A DNA stretch of 64,000 nucleotides from Zeugodacus cucurbitae. Taxonomy: Eukaryota > Arthropoda > Insecta > Diptera > Tephritidae. The first letter of the stretch is position 1. Every line of letters begins with the position of its first letter. The stretch spans positions 57,616,501 to 57,680,500 of the forward strand of contig NC_071671.1 of the NCBI RefSeq assembly GCF_028554725.1. Direction: 5' to 3'. Made by a program: the position numbers and the translations under genes. Of the stretch, positions 25,030 to 35,516 are shown piece by piece. A model generated the notes under the pieces. The model worked only from the letters and a program-made list of their open reading frames with translations. It searched no databases and was not told the origin of the DNA.

Positions 25030-26663
25030 ATATAGAACACCTTTTTCCCCAAACCCAATCGATGACGATGGAATAGATGTTCCATTACCCGACCATGAAG
25101 AAATTCGAATAGCAATTACCCGCTTGAAGAACAACAAAGCGGCGGGGGCCGATGGATTACCGGCCGAGCTATTCAAATACGGCGGCGAAGAACTGATAAG
25201 GTGCATGCATCAGCTTCTTTGTAGAATATGGTCGGAAGAAAGCATGCCTGACGATTGGAATCTTAGTGTGCTCTGCCCAATCCATAAGAAGGGAGACCCC
25301 ACAATCTGCGCCAACTACCGTGGTATAAGTCTCCTCAATATCGCATATAAGGTTTTGTCGAGCGTATTGTGTGAAAGACTAAAGCCCACCGTCAACGAAC
25401 TGATTGGACCTTATCAGTGTGGCTTTAGACCTGGAAAATCCACAATGGACCAGATATTCACCATGCGCCAAATCTTGGAAAAGACCCGAGAGAGAAGAAT
25501 CGATACTCACCATCTTTTTATCGATTTTAAAGCTGCCTTCGATAGCACGAAAAGGAGCTGCCTTTATGCCGCGATGTTTGAATTTGGTATCCCTGCAAAA
25601 CTAATACGGCTATGTAAGCTGACGTTGAGCAACACCAAAAGCTCCGTCAGGATCGGGAAGGACCTCTCCGAGCCGTTCGATACCAAACGAGGCTTCATAC
25701 AGGGTGACTCACTATCGTGCGACTTCTTCAATCTATTGCTGGAAAAAATAATACGAGCTGCAGAACTAAATAGAGAGGGTACAATCTTCTACAAGAGTGT
25801 ACAGCTCCTGGCGTATGCCGATGATATTGATATCATCGGAAGCAACAACCGCGCCGTTTGTTCTGCGTTTTCCAGACTGGATAAAGAAGCGAAGCGTATG
25901 GGTCTGGTGGTGAATGAGGACAAGACGAAATATCTCCTGTCATCAAACAAACAGTCGGCGCTCTCGCGTCTTGGCTCCCACGTCACTGTTGACAGTCATA
26001 ACTTCGAAGTTGTAGATAATTTCGTTTATCTGGGAACCAGCATTAACAACACCAACAATGTCAGCCTTGAAATTCAACGCAGAATCACTCTTGCCAACAG
26101 GTGCTACTTTGGACTGAGTAGGCAATTGAAAAGTAAAGTCCTCTCTCGACGAACCAAAATCAAACTCTATAAGTCGCTCATTATTCCCGTCCTGATGTAT
26201 GGCGCTGAAACGTGGACGATGACAACATCCGATGAGACGACTCTTGGGGTTTTCGAGAGAAAGGTTTTGCGCAAGATTTATGGTCCTATAAACATTGGCA
26301 ACGGCGAATACCGCAGATGATGGAACGATGAGCTGTACGATTTATACGACGACATTGACATTCAGCGTTCAGCGAATAAAAAGACAGCGGCTACGCTGGC
26401 TAGGTCATGTTGTACGGATGGAAGAAAACACTCCAGCTCTGAAAGTATTCGATGCAGTACCCGCTGGAGGAAGCCGCGGAAGAGGACGACCTCCACTCCG
26501 GTGGAAAGACCAAGTGCAAAGTGACCTGGCTTCACTTGGTGTTTCCAGTTGGCGCCAAAAAGCAAAAAGGAGGAATGAGTGGCGCGCTCTGGTGGATTCG
26601 GCTATAATCGCTTAAAGCGGTTCCTACGCCAAATATATATATATATATATAGAACACCTTTTT
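25030..26663 (+). mobile_element. 5'-truncated RTE-type LINE with 17-bp target-site duplication
   Basis: The host sequence ATATAGAACACCTTTTT occurs at 25030-25046 and again at 26647-26663, directly flanking the retroposon. The inserted body starts mid-frame at 25047, so the endonuclease domain and 5' UTR were lost, as in aborted target-primed reverse transcription. After the stop at 26613-26615 there are only 16 bases of 3' UTR (AGCGGTTCCTACGCCA), then a TA-dinucleotide tail to about 26650. A very short 3' UTR plus microsatellite tail is characteristic of the RTE clade. Because the tail and duplication share TATA, the true duplication could be 13-17 bp. Confidence 0.85.
25049..26615 (+). pseudogene. 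Non-LTR reverse transcriptase, partial, disrupted
   Basis: An open frame from 25049 to the TGA at 26318-26320 gives about 423 codons. In order these are: KNNKAAGADGLPAELFKYGG (start of the RT fingers), HKKGDPTICANYRGISLLN, CGFRPGKSTMDQIF, IDFKAAFDS (first catalytic Asp), GFIQGDSLSCDFFNLLLEK, and LLAYADDIDIIG with the catalytic YADD at 25813-25824. The thumb region, YGAETWT and VLRKIYGP follow. The reading frame is broken twice: AGA to TGA at 26318-26320, judged against the copy at 13.4 kb, then a 4-base insertion near 26360-26370. The C-terminal block RIKRQRLRWLGHVVRMEE to SAIIA continues in another frame (26370-26615). The protein would have copied element RNA into DNA at a nick made by its missing AP-type endonuclease. 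The rest of the frame is well kept, so the insertion is fairly recent. Confidence 0.88.
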
Positions 26664-27186
26664 AACTAAATTTTAAATTTTCTCTAAGAATGGAAGAAAA
26701 ACTAAGCACTAAGTATTGCTCATAGTTCACACTCAAATTTAATTCGAAAAGTAATTATAGTTAAGAAGAAGATAATTATACCACAATGAACAATATTAAT
26801 TCTTCAATTTCTCGGTCAGAAATATAAATAGTCACACTCCGACTTTAATGAAAAGTTGGAGACAATTACCAAATTTCAACGTAAATGCATCAAATGCTTA
26901 CTTTGTCAATCACTTTATTCAATTTTGAGATCAACTTCATAATTCTAATATCACGGAACTGAATTCGAACTCGATTCAAATGGTTCAATTGACATATGTC
27001 GTATGATATTTGAATAAAACCAGGCAGTGCTATGCTCATTGTTCTATTTACTATATTCTATAATAACACAGCTACACAAAAAAAAATTAGCAAGATCCCC
27101 AGGTGTACCTTAAGTCCTTATGTATGAATCTGAGCTCCGTCTAGTCCCATCAGATCAGATTTTTGATATAACCGCAAAAAAAACAA
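26664..27186. other. Non-coding AT-rich DNA
   Basis: Nothing recognised. Confidence 0.5.
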
Positions 27187-27530
27187 TATGACGGACACCG
27201 AGTTTCAAGTGAATCCGTCACGTGTTTTCGGGGTCACGAATTACGAATTTGATGTTGCTTTTTACAAATTCAAAATGGCGAACCAATATGGCGGACACAT
27301 TTTAAAAATTTGTCACATTTCATTCGCCACTTTCAATTTTGAAAAACCGACAGCGGAAGCGTACTTAGCGACCCCGAGTAAGAATTTTCTAAAGATTCCG
27401 ATGAATTTTTCAAAAAAACGTCCGCCATATTGGATCCACCATTTTGAATTTTGAAAAACTAACGCCGAATTCGTAATCTTTGATCCCAAAAACTCCCGAG
27501 TAACGAGTTTCAAGTGATCCCCTTGAATTT
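27187..27530. repeat. Compound inverted/direct repeat with GGCGGAC arms
   Basis: A ~60-bp arm at 27238-27297 (ending AATATGGCGGAC) is the imperfect reverse complement of 27420-27478 (starting GTCCGCCATATTGG). A third, diverged unit in the same orientation as the right arm lies at about 27325-27375 (CGCCACTTTCAATTTTG). The whole is bracketed by an exact 14-base direct repeat, CGAGTTTCAAGTGA, at 27199-27212 and 27504-27517. The 88-codon frame across it is a by-product. Origin unknown; possibly an old MITE or a fragment of a larger satellite-like element. Confidence 0.65.
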
Positions 27531-30500
27531 CAAAAAAAGCTCACTCTACACTTGAGCTTCAAACTCAATAGCGATAACTCAACAAGCCTTACTAAGAGAG
27601 AATACAAGCCGTCAATAGATCATATGCAACCCAAATTAAACTATTCATGTCAAAACTATTCAATAGGTGTAAGTTGATCCTATATAAAACAGTAATATAT
27701 TCGAAAATCCTAAGAAACATTTTTGAGATTCAAAGATATTGACTTTCAATAGACCATAAAACGATAATGGAAACGCATAAAAAATTGTTGGGGCCAAAGC
27801 AGTCACCACTTAAGAAAGGGAAAGATCGAGATCAAGATGTATTGGCAAACTCGAAGAAGACATGAAAATGCTTTACATGGAAGATAGTTGTCTGAAGATC
27901 ACAAATGTGGGTGATTCTACGATAAGAGGTAACTTGTGCGGCAAAAGTTAAATAAAAGTGACAAAAATCATAATATCAATAATATCTCTTTGTCAATATC
28001 CTCAATGTACTTGAAACCATATAGTAGGTCAAAGCTAACAAGAGGATGTAGCACCATAGCTACCTCGCTTAATACAAAATACTACAAAATATTACAAAAT
28101 ATTGTTAACTGAAGTCAACTATTATACACTAAGCAACTTGTTACGAAAGAATAGTAAAATAATATTTTATTTTCAACTTCACAAATCTCAATCCGTGCAC
28201 ATAAAAATATTCCAACGATTTTTACCCTCACAACAAAACATATACATATATTTATATATGCTTCACCTAACAAACGCCAAATGCATAAACTAGAAGCAAA
28301 AGCGGCAAATAAGTAATATAGTACCGTTAAAAATAACAATAATAACCGCCTCAAGCGTCCCAAGTCTTATTCAAGCGATTTGTGCGCACCAGATGTGCGT
28401 TTATTTTTGTTTAAAGGATCAGCGCTGGTTTTACTTTTCTTATTATTTCCTTTTTCTGCCTTAAGTGGACTATTTTGAATGCAAGCTAACAAAAAGAATT
28501 CACAAAAGCTCAAAGCGGCGTTAAGTTAACTTGTAGCAGCTGGCGTTTGTGCTTTGTTGCCATGCGACGACTTAAAAGACGATTGTTGAAATCTTGAAAC
28601 TAACTATTTATAGATGGTATGAGCTAACAGCAAAAAAAAAAAATACAAATGTTTCCGGTTGTACATAGAAATCTTGGTAGGTACCAAAGGTAGCAAGTGA
28701 TGCCAAGCGATTCAAAGGTAAGCAGTACTCAATGGTCATTGTTGTGCAAGGGTCAATTGGCAAATAATTGCAGAAAAGAGTTCAACTTGTGTTTGTAACG
28801 GATTTTTGATAAAGCATAGATAAAAGGTAGCGGATTTCTTAGATAACAAATTTTTTTAATTTTAATTGGGTATTAGAAGGGTTAATGGAAAATTCATTGC
28901 ATGTGGGGTTTTAAACTTGTGTGAGAGGTATTGAATGCTTTGTGATCCTAATAGTCAGTGTTTTCTAGTGATTAATGTGCGGAAGTGAATGTTACTATGA
29001 TTTCGCTATGGCCGTTTCCAAAGTTGAAAGTTATATTAATATTATGTAGCATCTAAAAAATGCAAATGTACTGTAATTGTTCGACGTTCAGTTGTTTGTC
29101 TCCTATAATTTTGATATTTGTCTTGATTTTAACCGTCGAATTATTTTATCAGGAGCAGTATGTGACTACCCTGTGACCCACTATATGATAGTATTGAACT
29201 TTATTCACTTGTGTATCTTAAATTATTTTGTTTACTAACATATTTCAGCATAAAATCGATTTAAAAACTATCACATAAGCGACTTTTAGTTTTTAAGGCA
29301 ACCCTCACGGTTGTCATGACGTATGAGTAACCTTGTGCATTGGTATGAAAAATCACAATAAATTTGCCAAAAAACATGTTTAATGTCTGGCAGAATTCAA
29401 ATTGGGATTTTTAAATGTTTTAACCTTTAGAATAGCCAATTCTTAACAATCACATTGTATTGACTATATACAGAATTAAATATTCCATGAATACAAATCA
29501 AACTATAAATATATTAATTTTGCCTAATTAAGAGTAAGTGAAATAAAATAGTCAAGATAATAAGAAGTAAAATTAAAATAGTAGTTTCAAATAATATTTG
29601 ATACAAAAACAGAAAAAAAACATCACTCATTCTCCAAGAGAGTGAGTAGAAGTACGCCATTTATCTATAGACTCTCTAGAAGGCTATACCCATAGGCGGA
29701 ACAAATTCTTTTCTCCACCGTACCATTACCACCATGTAATGAAATCAATAAAAAAATGAAAAACAATTAAATAAAGAAGACAATTACGATTTTGCTCAAA
29801 AGTATTCATGTATTAAATTATTGAAAATTATACGCCGGCATAAAAATAATTATATCTATTATACTTGTAGCGTGCGATCAACAAACGGAGGAGTATTGAA
29901 GAGAATTGCCTAAAAGCAAATTTCATGTGCTCATTGAGGCAATAAAAATTCATTAAATTCCATGAAGATATTAAAATTTGTGCAACGCATAATGACCACA
30001 AATTCCTGAAGGACAAATCGCCAAAGGACATTTAAGGATTTGAGATGAAGGAATTTATATTATATTCAAATTAAAATTTTAGTGGCTTTACTGCTAGATT
30101 TTGTGCTTTAATTCAGTATATAAACATATATGCATGTGATATAAATACAATCTAAAATAATATTGAGACTTGATTATTTACTGTCGCTTTAATATTAAAT
30201 ATCGATATAGAATATATAGGAGAGTGAATCGCATATATATATGTAGGTTCATATCTACCCCAATTACCGCGATCCCCATGAGTTGAAACAGCCCAAAACG
30301 TATCCGCTTTCTTTACCCAAAACCAAAAGTATTACGCATTTCCTTGTGAATTCGAAATCACTCTCCTAGTAATTACAAAACCAAATTCAAGCCTAAATAT
30401 TTCCACATAAATACGCACCATTTTCTAGCTTCCTGCCGCTTTGCTTAGTTGCTTGCTACTTGCTGCGGTTGCCTTTATTGGTTGCTTTGTTGTGCGCCGC

Positions 30501-31663
30501 AGAAAAAATTTGCATATTCATCATTTTAATTGCTAGTACAATGTGAACATTTCGCACAACCGAATGTAATTTGCGGTGCGAAGCCAACGGAGAAGTAACT
30601 TTGAAACTGCGCTGTTGTGCCTTTACCTTTATTTGCTTGCTTTGCATTACTTTTTGCTTTGGTTTCGGATTACTTGCTACGTTAATTGCGCTTTGAAGCT
30701 GATAGGTTTTGCGAGACGTTTAATTCTGATGACATAGCTCAAAAGATTGTGACTATTAATTTGGGGAAATATCGATAAGAAATAAGACAAGAATTTTAGT
30801 GGAAATGAAAGTTGAATTTCATGCGGTCAATTTAAATTATTTTTGTTCAAGGAAAGGCAATGAAAAGAAGGCAGGGGAGTTGGTGAATGATGTGGGAAAG
30901 GTTAAAAAGTGGTATATATAATAATGCTTCGAAGCATAATTCAAAGGTACTCAGGAAGTGGTTGCACATAAATAAAGCGGATTCTATGCGATCTATTTTT
31001 GTGTTTCACACTCATATCCTCACTCAATTTACACCAACGGCATTACTCTCCCTTCACTATTTCCTACCCTACCGCTATATATGTACAGCTTTCTATCGCC
31101 CGCATGCGAGTGAGATAAGATATCCTATTTGAGCACAAATGATAAGCACAATCATCTACTTAGTCACAGTTATTTACATTTATGGATATGGGCGCATATG
31201 TAGGCATTTTTATTCATATTATAGATAGTGCGTGTGTTCTAAGCATGCCTTTAGGCTAACAATGACTTTGGTGTGGGAAAAGTGCTGATAAAAAATAGTA
31301 TACTTTGTTATTGTTATTTTTTCCGCCGCTAGGAGGGTACTGAAGTTAGAAATGACATATTTAAGTACATAATAAATGTGAAATGAGGACCGTTTTATTT
31401 GCCAACAAAAGTGTTACGCCTGATTTTGATATATAACGTGTTATATTCGTATGTCACAGTTTTCCCCAAATCTCTAATGAATCATCAAAGAAAAATGTGT
31501 TTTTGTGGAAACATTTTCGTTCCTTATAACCATAGGTAACCACTGGGTATAAATATTGGAGAAATCTAGAAATTTAGAAAGATTTTTCTTGTATAAAAAT
31601 TCTATTTTTAATAGCAATATATTGTAAGTGTAAGACAACTCAAATGTAAAAGCAAAAACATGG
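27531..31663. other. Non-coding DNA
   Basis: No gene supported over 4.1 kb. Scattered 60-80-codon frames show no domains. The part at 28360-28800 is GC-richer and 30400-30700 has GCTT/TTGC-rich words, but neither resembles coding sequence or a known repeat. Confidence 0.5.
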
Positions 31664-32008
31664 TTATAGAATTTTCGCACAGGAGTTAATTGATTAACTT
31701 GCTCGATTAAAGCGTTAATTTATATCGATTTACCATACAAAAGAAAAATATTATTTTACTATATTAATTTAAAATCGAATACAAATCGAATTGAAACTGG
31801 AATGCAACTCTACGGGTTGTCCACGTTAGAAATTTGTCTCTGTTTATTAAAAAAATAGCAATCAGTTGACGAAACTTACAAACTTCTTATGAACAAGAAA
31901 AAAAATATGTGTCAGCTATTCGCTAATCGAGTTGTCGGCAGTGCGAAAGGCGAAAACTAGTTTCTAATTATAATCTTAATGTATTAAATTAATTTGGCTG
32001 TGCGAAAA
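31664..32008 (+). mobile_element. Small MITE family, copy 2
   Basis: The left end TTATAGAATTTTCGCACAGG and the right end GGCTGTGCGAAAA match copy 1. The interior (GAATACAAATCGAATTGAAAC, GGAATGCAACTCTACG, ATTAAATTAATTTGGCTGTG) is collinear with copy 1 and in the same orientation, with scattered substitutions and small indels. Confidence 0.75.
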
Positions 32009-33350
32009 TGAAGGAAGAACTGATATAACCGCTTTTCCCAGTGTTACCAAGTTTAATTTTATACATTTTAGCCCAGTTTCCTTATTGTGAATGATTCTAA
32101 AATGAAATGATTGACAAAAAGACAATGAAAATTCTGTTTTTTTTTTGATTTTAGGAACTCAAGGCGAATTTTAAAATATTTTGTTTTGTGGAAAATATAA
32201 AGGAATCAGGCAGCTTTAAAACAGAGTGTTTTTAAAATACCAATTTGCGTAAGAGCTGTCAGTCGGATTCAATAGCTGGTGTAGTTTGTTCGATTCGCAG
32301 CTCTCTCATGCTTGGCGAAGCGAAGATGACTTTACTATAGCATACATTATGTTCTTATTAGAGCAATAAAAATATAAAATGCCACTAATCGCATATAGTA
32401 GTGTTTTATTTGATAATTTGAGATCAATTTTAAATAATATTTATTATATTTATACTTTTCAAAACAATATTTAATTCATACATTTATAATTTCACTTAAA
32501 TAAACAATCGAAAAAAATGCCAATAACACTATAATCCCTGCCATTCTCCAATACAAAACCCCACCACTCCAATGTTTTCTTGGCAATTAAGTCTGTCTTT
32601 AATGCCACACGGCCACATTAAAAGCTTCATTTACTGCAAACGCCCGGAAAATTCGCATTTTCTATAATCGTTATGGGATTTCAGCAGCATTGTTACGGCC
32701 AACAAGTACGAGCTCTCAACGCTCATTTATTAAAGCCAAGCAACGCTGTTATCCACAATTTAAGTGGTTGTTATTGTGCTTGAAACACAGCCAGCATATT
32801 GCCACCGCCTTTGCAATCATATTCGCATATGCGCTGATGGTATTTTAATTTTTTCCGCCTGAATGTTGTGTATTTTTTCCCTATAGCCATTCTACGCTTT
32901 TTGTGTTTTTATTGTTTTTGTTTTTGTTGTGGCATGTTTTCATTGTTTGCAGAGGCAACTACACAGAGATAAAGAAAACATTGCTGACATACTTTTGATG
33001 CCCACACCATGACTGGCATGCATGGCGCGGCATCCCCCAATTCACTGCTTTGTCCTATTTTCTTATTATGAAATTGTTATAGCACACAGCACAGCAGATA
33101 CCTTGGCGTTATTGGGCCTCACACTGATTGTGGCGCTTTTTAGTATTATTTAGGTATTTAGGTAATTCAGCTTCATATTTCTGATAAGCATTCGATATTT
33201 TCAATTCTCGAAAAGTAATTTGAAGCGCTCTGGAAGAATTTAAATAATTTTCTTTGCCTGCGGCTATGAAAGATTTTATTTTTGTATATAAAAATATATG
33301 TATTTTGTTACTAGGGTGGCTTCGTATGTTTTCGAAACTAGTTTGAAAAA
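32009..33350. other. Non-coding DNA
   Basis: No gene supported. The stretch 32580-33110 is less AT-rich and could be conserved non-coding DNA, but nothing specific is visible. Confidence 0.5.
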
Positions 33351-34215
33351 TATTAGGTTGTCAAATACCTCCGTTCCCCTTTTTTGCTCTATATTCAATG
33401 CTTTATAAAAGGTGTTACAGTTATCGGATTCAGTTCAAACATGCGCTGTTTCGTTCGATAATCTGTTTTTATCTAGACGGCAACTTCATAATACCCCCCT
33501 CGTAGAAGCCCCGTCCTTATTTGCGAAGAACTCGGACAGCCACTTTTCACAAGTCTCTTTTGAGTTCAACTTTACACCACCAAGGGCATTGGCTATGGAC
33601 AGGAACAGATGGTAATCACTTGGCGCTATGACCGGGCTATACGGTGGATGCGATAAAACCTCCCATCCGAGCACCCGTAGCTTCTGACAAGCCATCAACG
33701 AAATGTGTGGTCTGGCTTTGTCCTGGTGGAATAATATACCCTTCCTGTTGGGCAATTCTGGACGCTTCTGGTCGAACGCCTGCTTCAAGCGTTCCAGTTA
33801 AGCGTCTGACCATATGGGAGCAGCTCATAGTGGATTATTACCTTCCAATCCCACCAAACACATAGCAAAACCTTCCTGACCGTCAATCCCGGCTTGGCAA
33901 CTGTTTGAGACGATTCACCGGCCTTCGACCATGACCGTTTTCGCTTAATATTTCAGTATGTGATCCATTTTTCATTTTTCGTCACCAGTCACCGTCCGCT
34001 TCAAAAATGGTTCGAGTTCGTTCCGTTTCAGCAGCATATCGCAGGCGTTGATTCGGTCCAGAAGGTTGGTTTTTTTGCGTCAAATCATGCAGCACTCAAA
34101 AATCAAGCTTCCAGCCTTCTGCAGATGGTTTAAAATGATTTGGTGACCAACTCCCATCTCCTGGGCGATGTCACGAGAAGCCACATGCTGGTCTAACTCG
34201 ATTTTTTTGAGTTAA
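33351..34215 (-). mobile_element. mariner transposon, 5'-truncated
   Basis: The transposase reads on the minus strand. The element's 3' end is at the low coordinate: after a TA at 33351-33352 comes TTAGGTTGTCAAATACCTCC, a mariner-type terminal repeat. Homology to the transposase ends near 34208, inside the N-terminal helix-turn-helix region, and no matching inverted repeat is visible beyond it, so the 5' end is lost. The region is clearly more GC-rich than its flanks. Confidence 0.8.
33412..34208 (-). pseudogene. mariner transposase, multiply frameshifted
   Basis: From 34208 downward the minus strand gives a fragment of the paired-like DNA-binding domain (DQHVASRDIAQEM, ILNHLQKAG) and NLLDRINACDMLLKRNE. 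VTGDEK carries the first catalytic Asp. Here a 7-base duplication of GAAAAAT converts the following Trp codon region to a stop and shifts the frame. Then come KPGLTVRKVLLCVWWDWK and LLPYGQTLNWN (stop, small deletion). An intact run of about 100 codons at 33788-33486 follows, with GILFHQDKARPH (second Asp) and HPPYSPVIAPSDYHLF (third Asp at APSD; the neighbouring usual PD is PV). The last part, GIMKLPSR, sits in yet another frame. It is a D,D34D cut-and-paste transposase relic and cannot be functional. Confidence 0.85.
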
Positions 34216-35516
34216 TCTCAAATTAAACATTCCAACTGTAAACTTATCAAAAAAAAAACTACACAAACATAAAACTACAGAAACTTTCATATATGGTATG
34301 TTGGCTCTTCTAAAGTCCTCCCTCAAACTAGATCTGCTAATTTGTAGTGTATTTAAAAAGTTATTGAATTACTTGCGTCACTAATGTGATTACGAATACG
34401 AATACCATGCAGTTCAACAAAGTTCGCCAACTTTCAACAACTTTACTCATGAACACGCAAAAAGAACAACGCTCACATACAAACACAAAGCACACACTTT
34501 GCAACCAACAAAGTTGGAGGAGGAAAGCAAATTATTTGGGGTGCAAAGTGTAATGAATAACATGAAGTGTTGCAGCCATAAATCATTGCAGACAACATAT
34601 GCGCCTTATGTACTTATAGTAAACCGGGAATAAATATGAAAATAAAGTGTAGATATATAAGTAATTTATGTATTTCCGCTCATTAATGTCAATTCTACAA
34701 ACTCATACTAAACTTATAATGAGTTATTCCAGAAGTACGAAAGAAATTATTACAACACTTACATATGTTTATTTATTATATAAATACACATAATATATAT
34801 CACATATATAAATAAAATCGTAATGCCAAATATGCTTTTCTCTATAGGGTCGGCTTTTATATATCCGCAGCAAATAGCAAATTTGCTTTAGCCAAGTATT
34901 TAATGTAATGTGACAGCAAAGTGATCAGCATTCGGCTTGTTTTGGGGATATGCGATACACTCTACGTGTCAAGCGACTCACACTTAAGACGATGATATTG
35001 GTATAAGCTATTTATTTACTAGCTAGCGGCATTCATTGAAAGAGATATCGCTTTAATTGCTACATTTTTTTATTTATTTCTCGCAGATTATTTACCGTTA
35101 AGTGCTGTTAAAACGCTATTGCCTTACGGCAAAAACGAATTCTCGAGGATTTTGTTTCGGAATAAATAACAAAAGAAGAGTGAACCAGCCATATTGATTG
35201 TTACGAGGATTTATTCAACTATTCAAATAACATGAACTAGGGATGTCCTTACAGAAAAAAGTGTAAATTTGAAGGATCTGTAGTATATTAATTTTTATGA
35301 ATTTAAATCAATCGGACTTTTATGATGAAACAATTATGATGATATATCAAATAACGATTGTTTCAAAACCAAAATAATCGGATTATGTAAAGTAATAATA
35401 AGATGCGTTGATTTGTTATGTCAGTCATACCGCCAGAATATCCTTGACATTCGGTAAGTTGTATAAAACTGAAATTGGTTTGATAAGAGTTTTGACCAAT
35501 ACTAAGATTAAGACCA
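34216..35516. other. Non-coding AT-rich DNA
   Basis: No gene or recognised repeat; it borders the satellite array. Confidence 0.5.
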
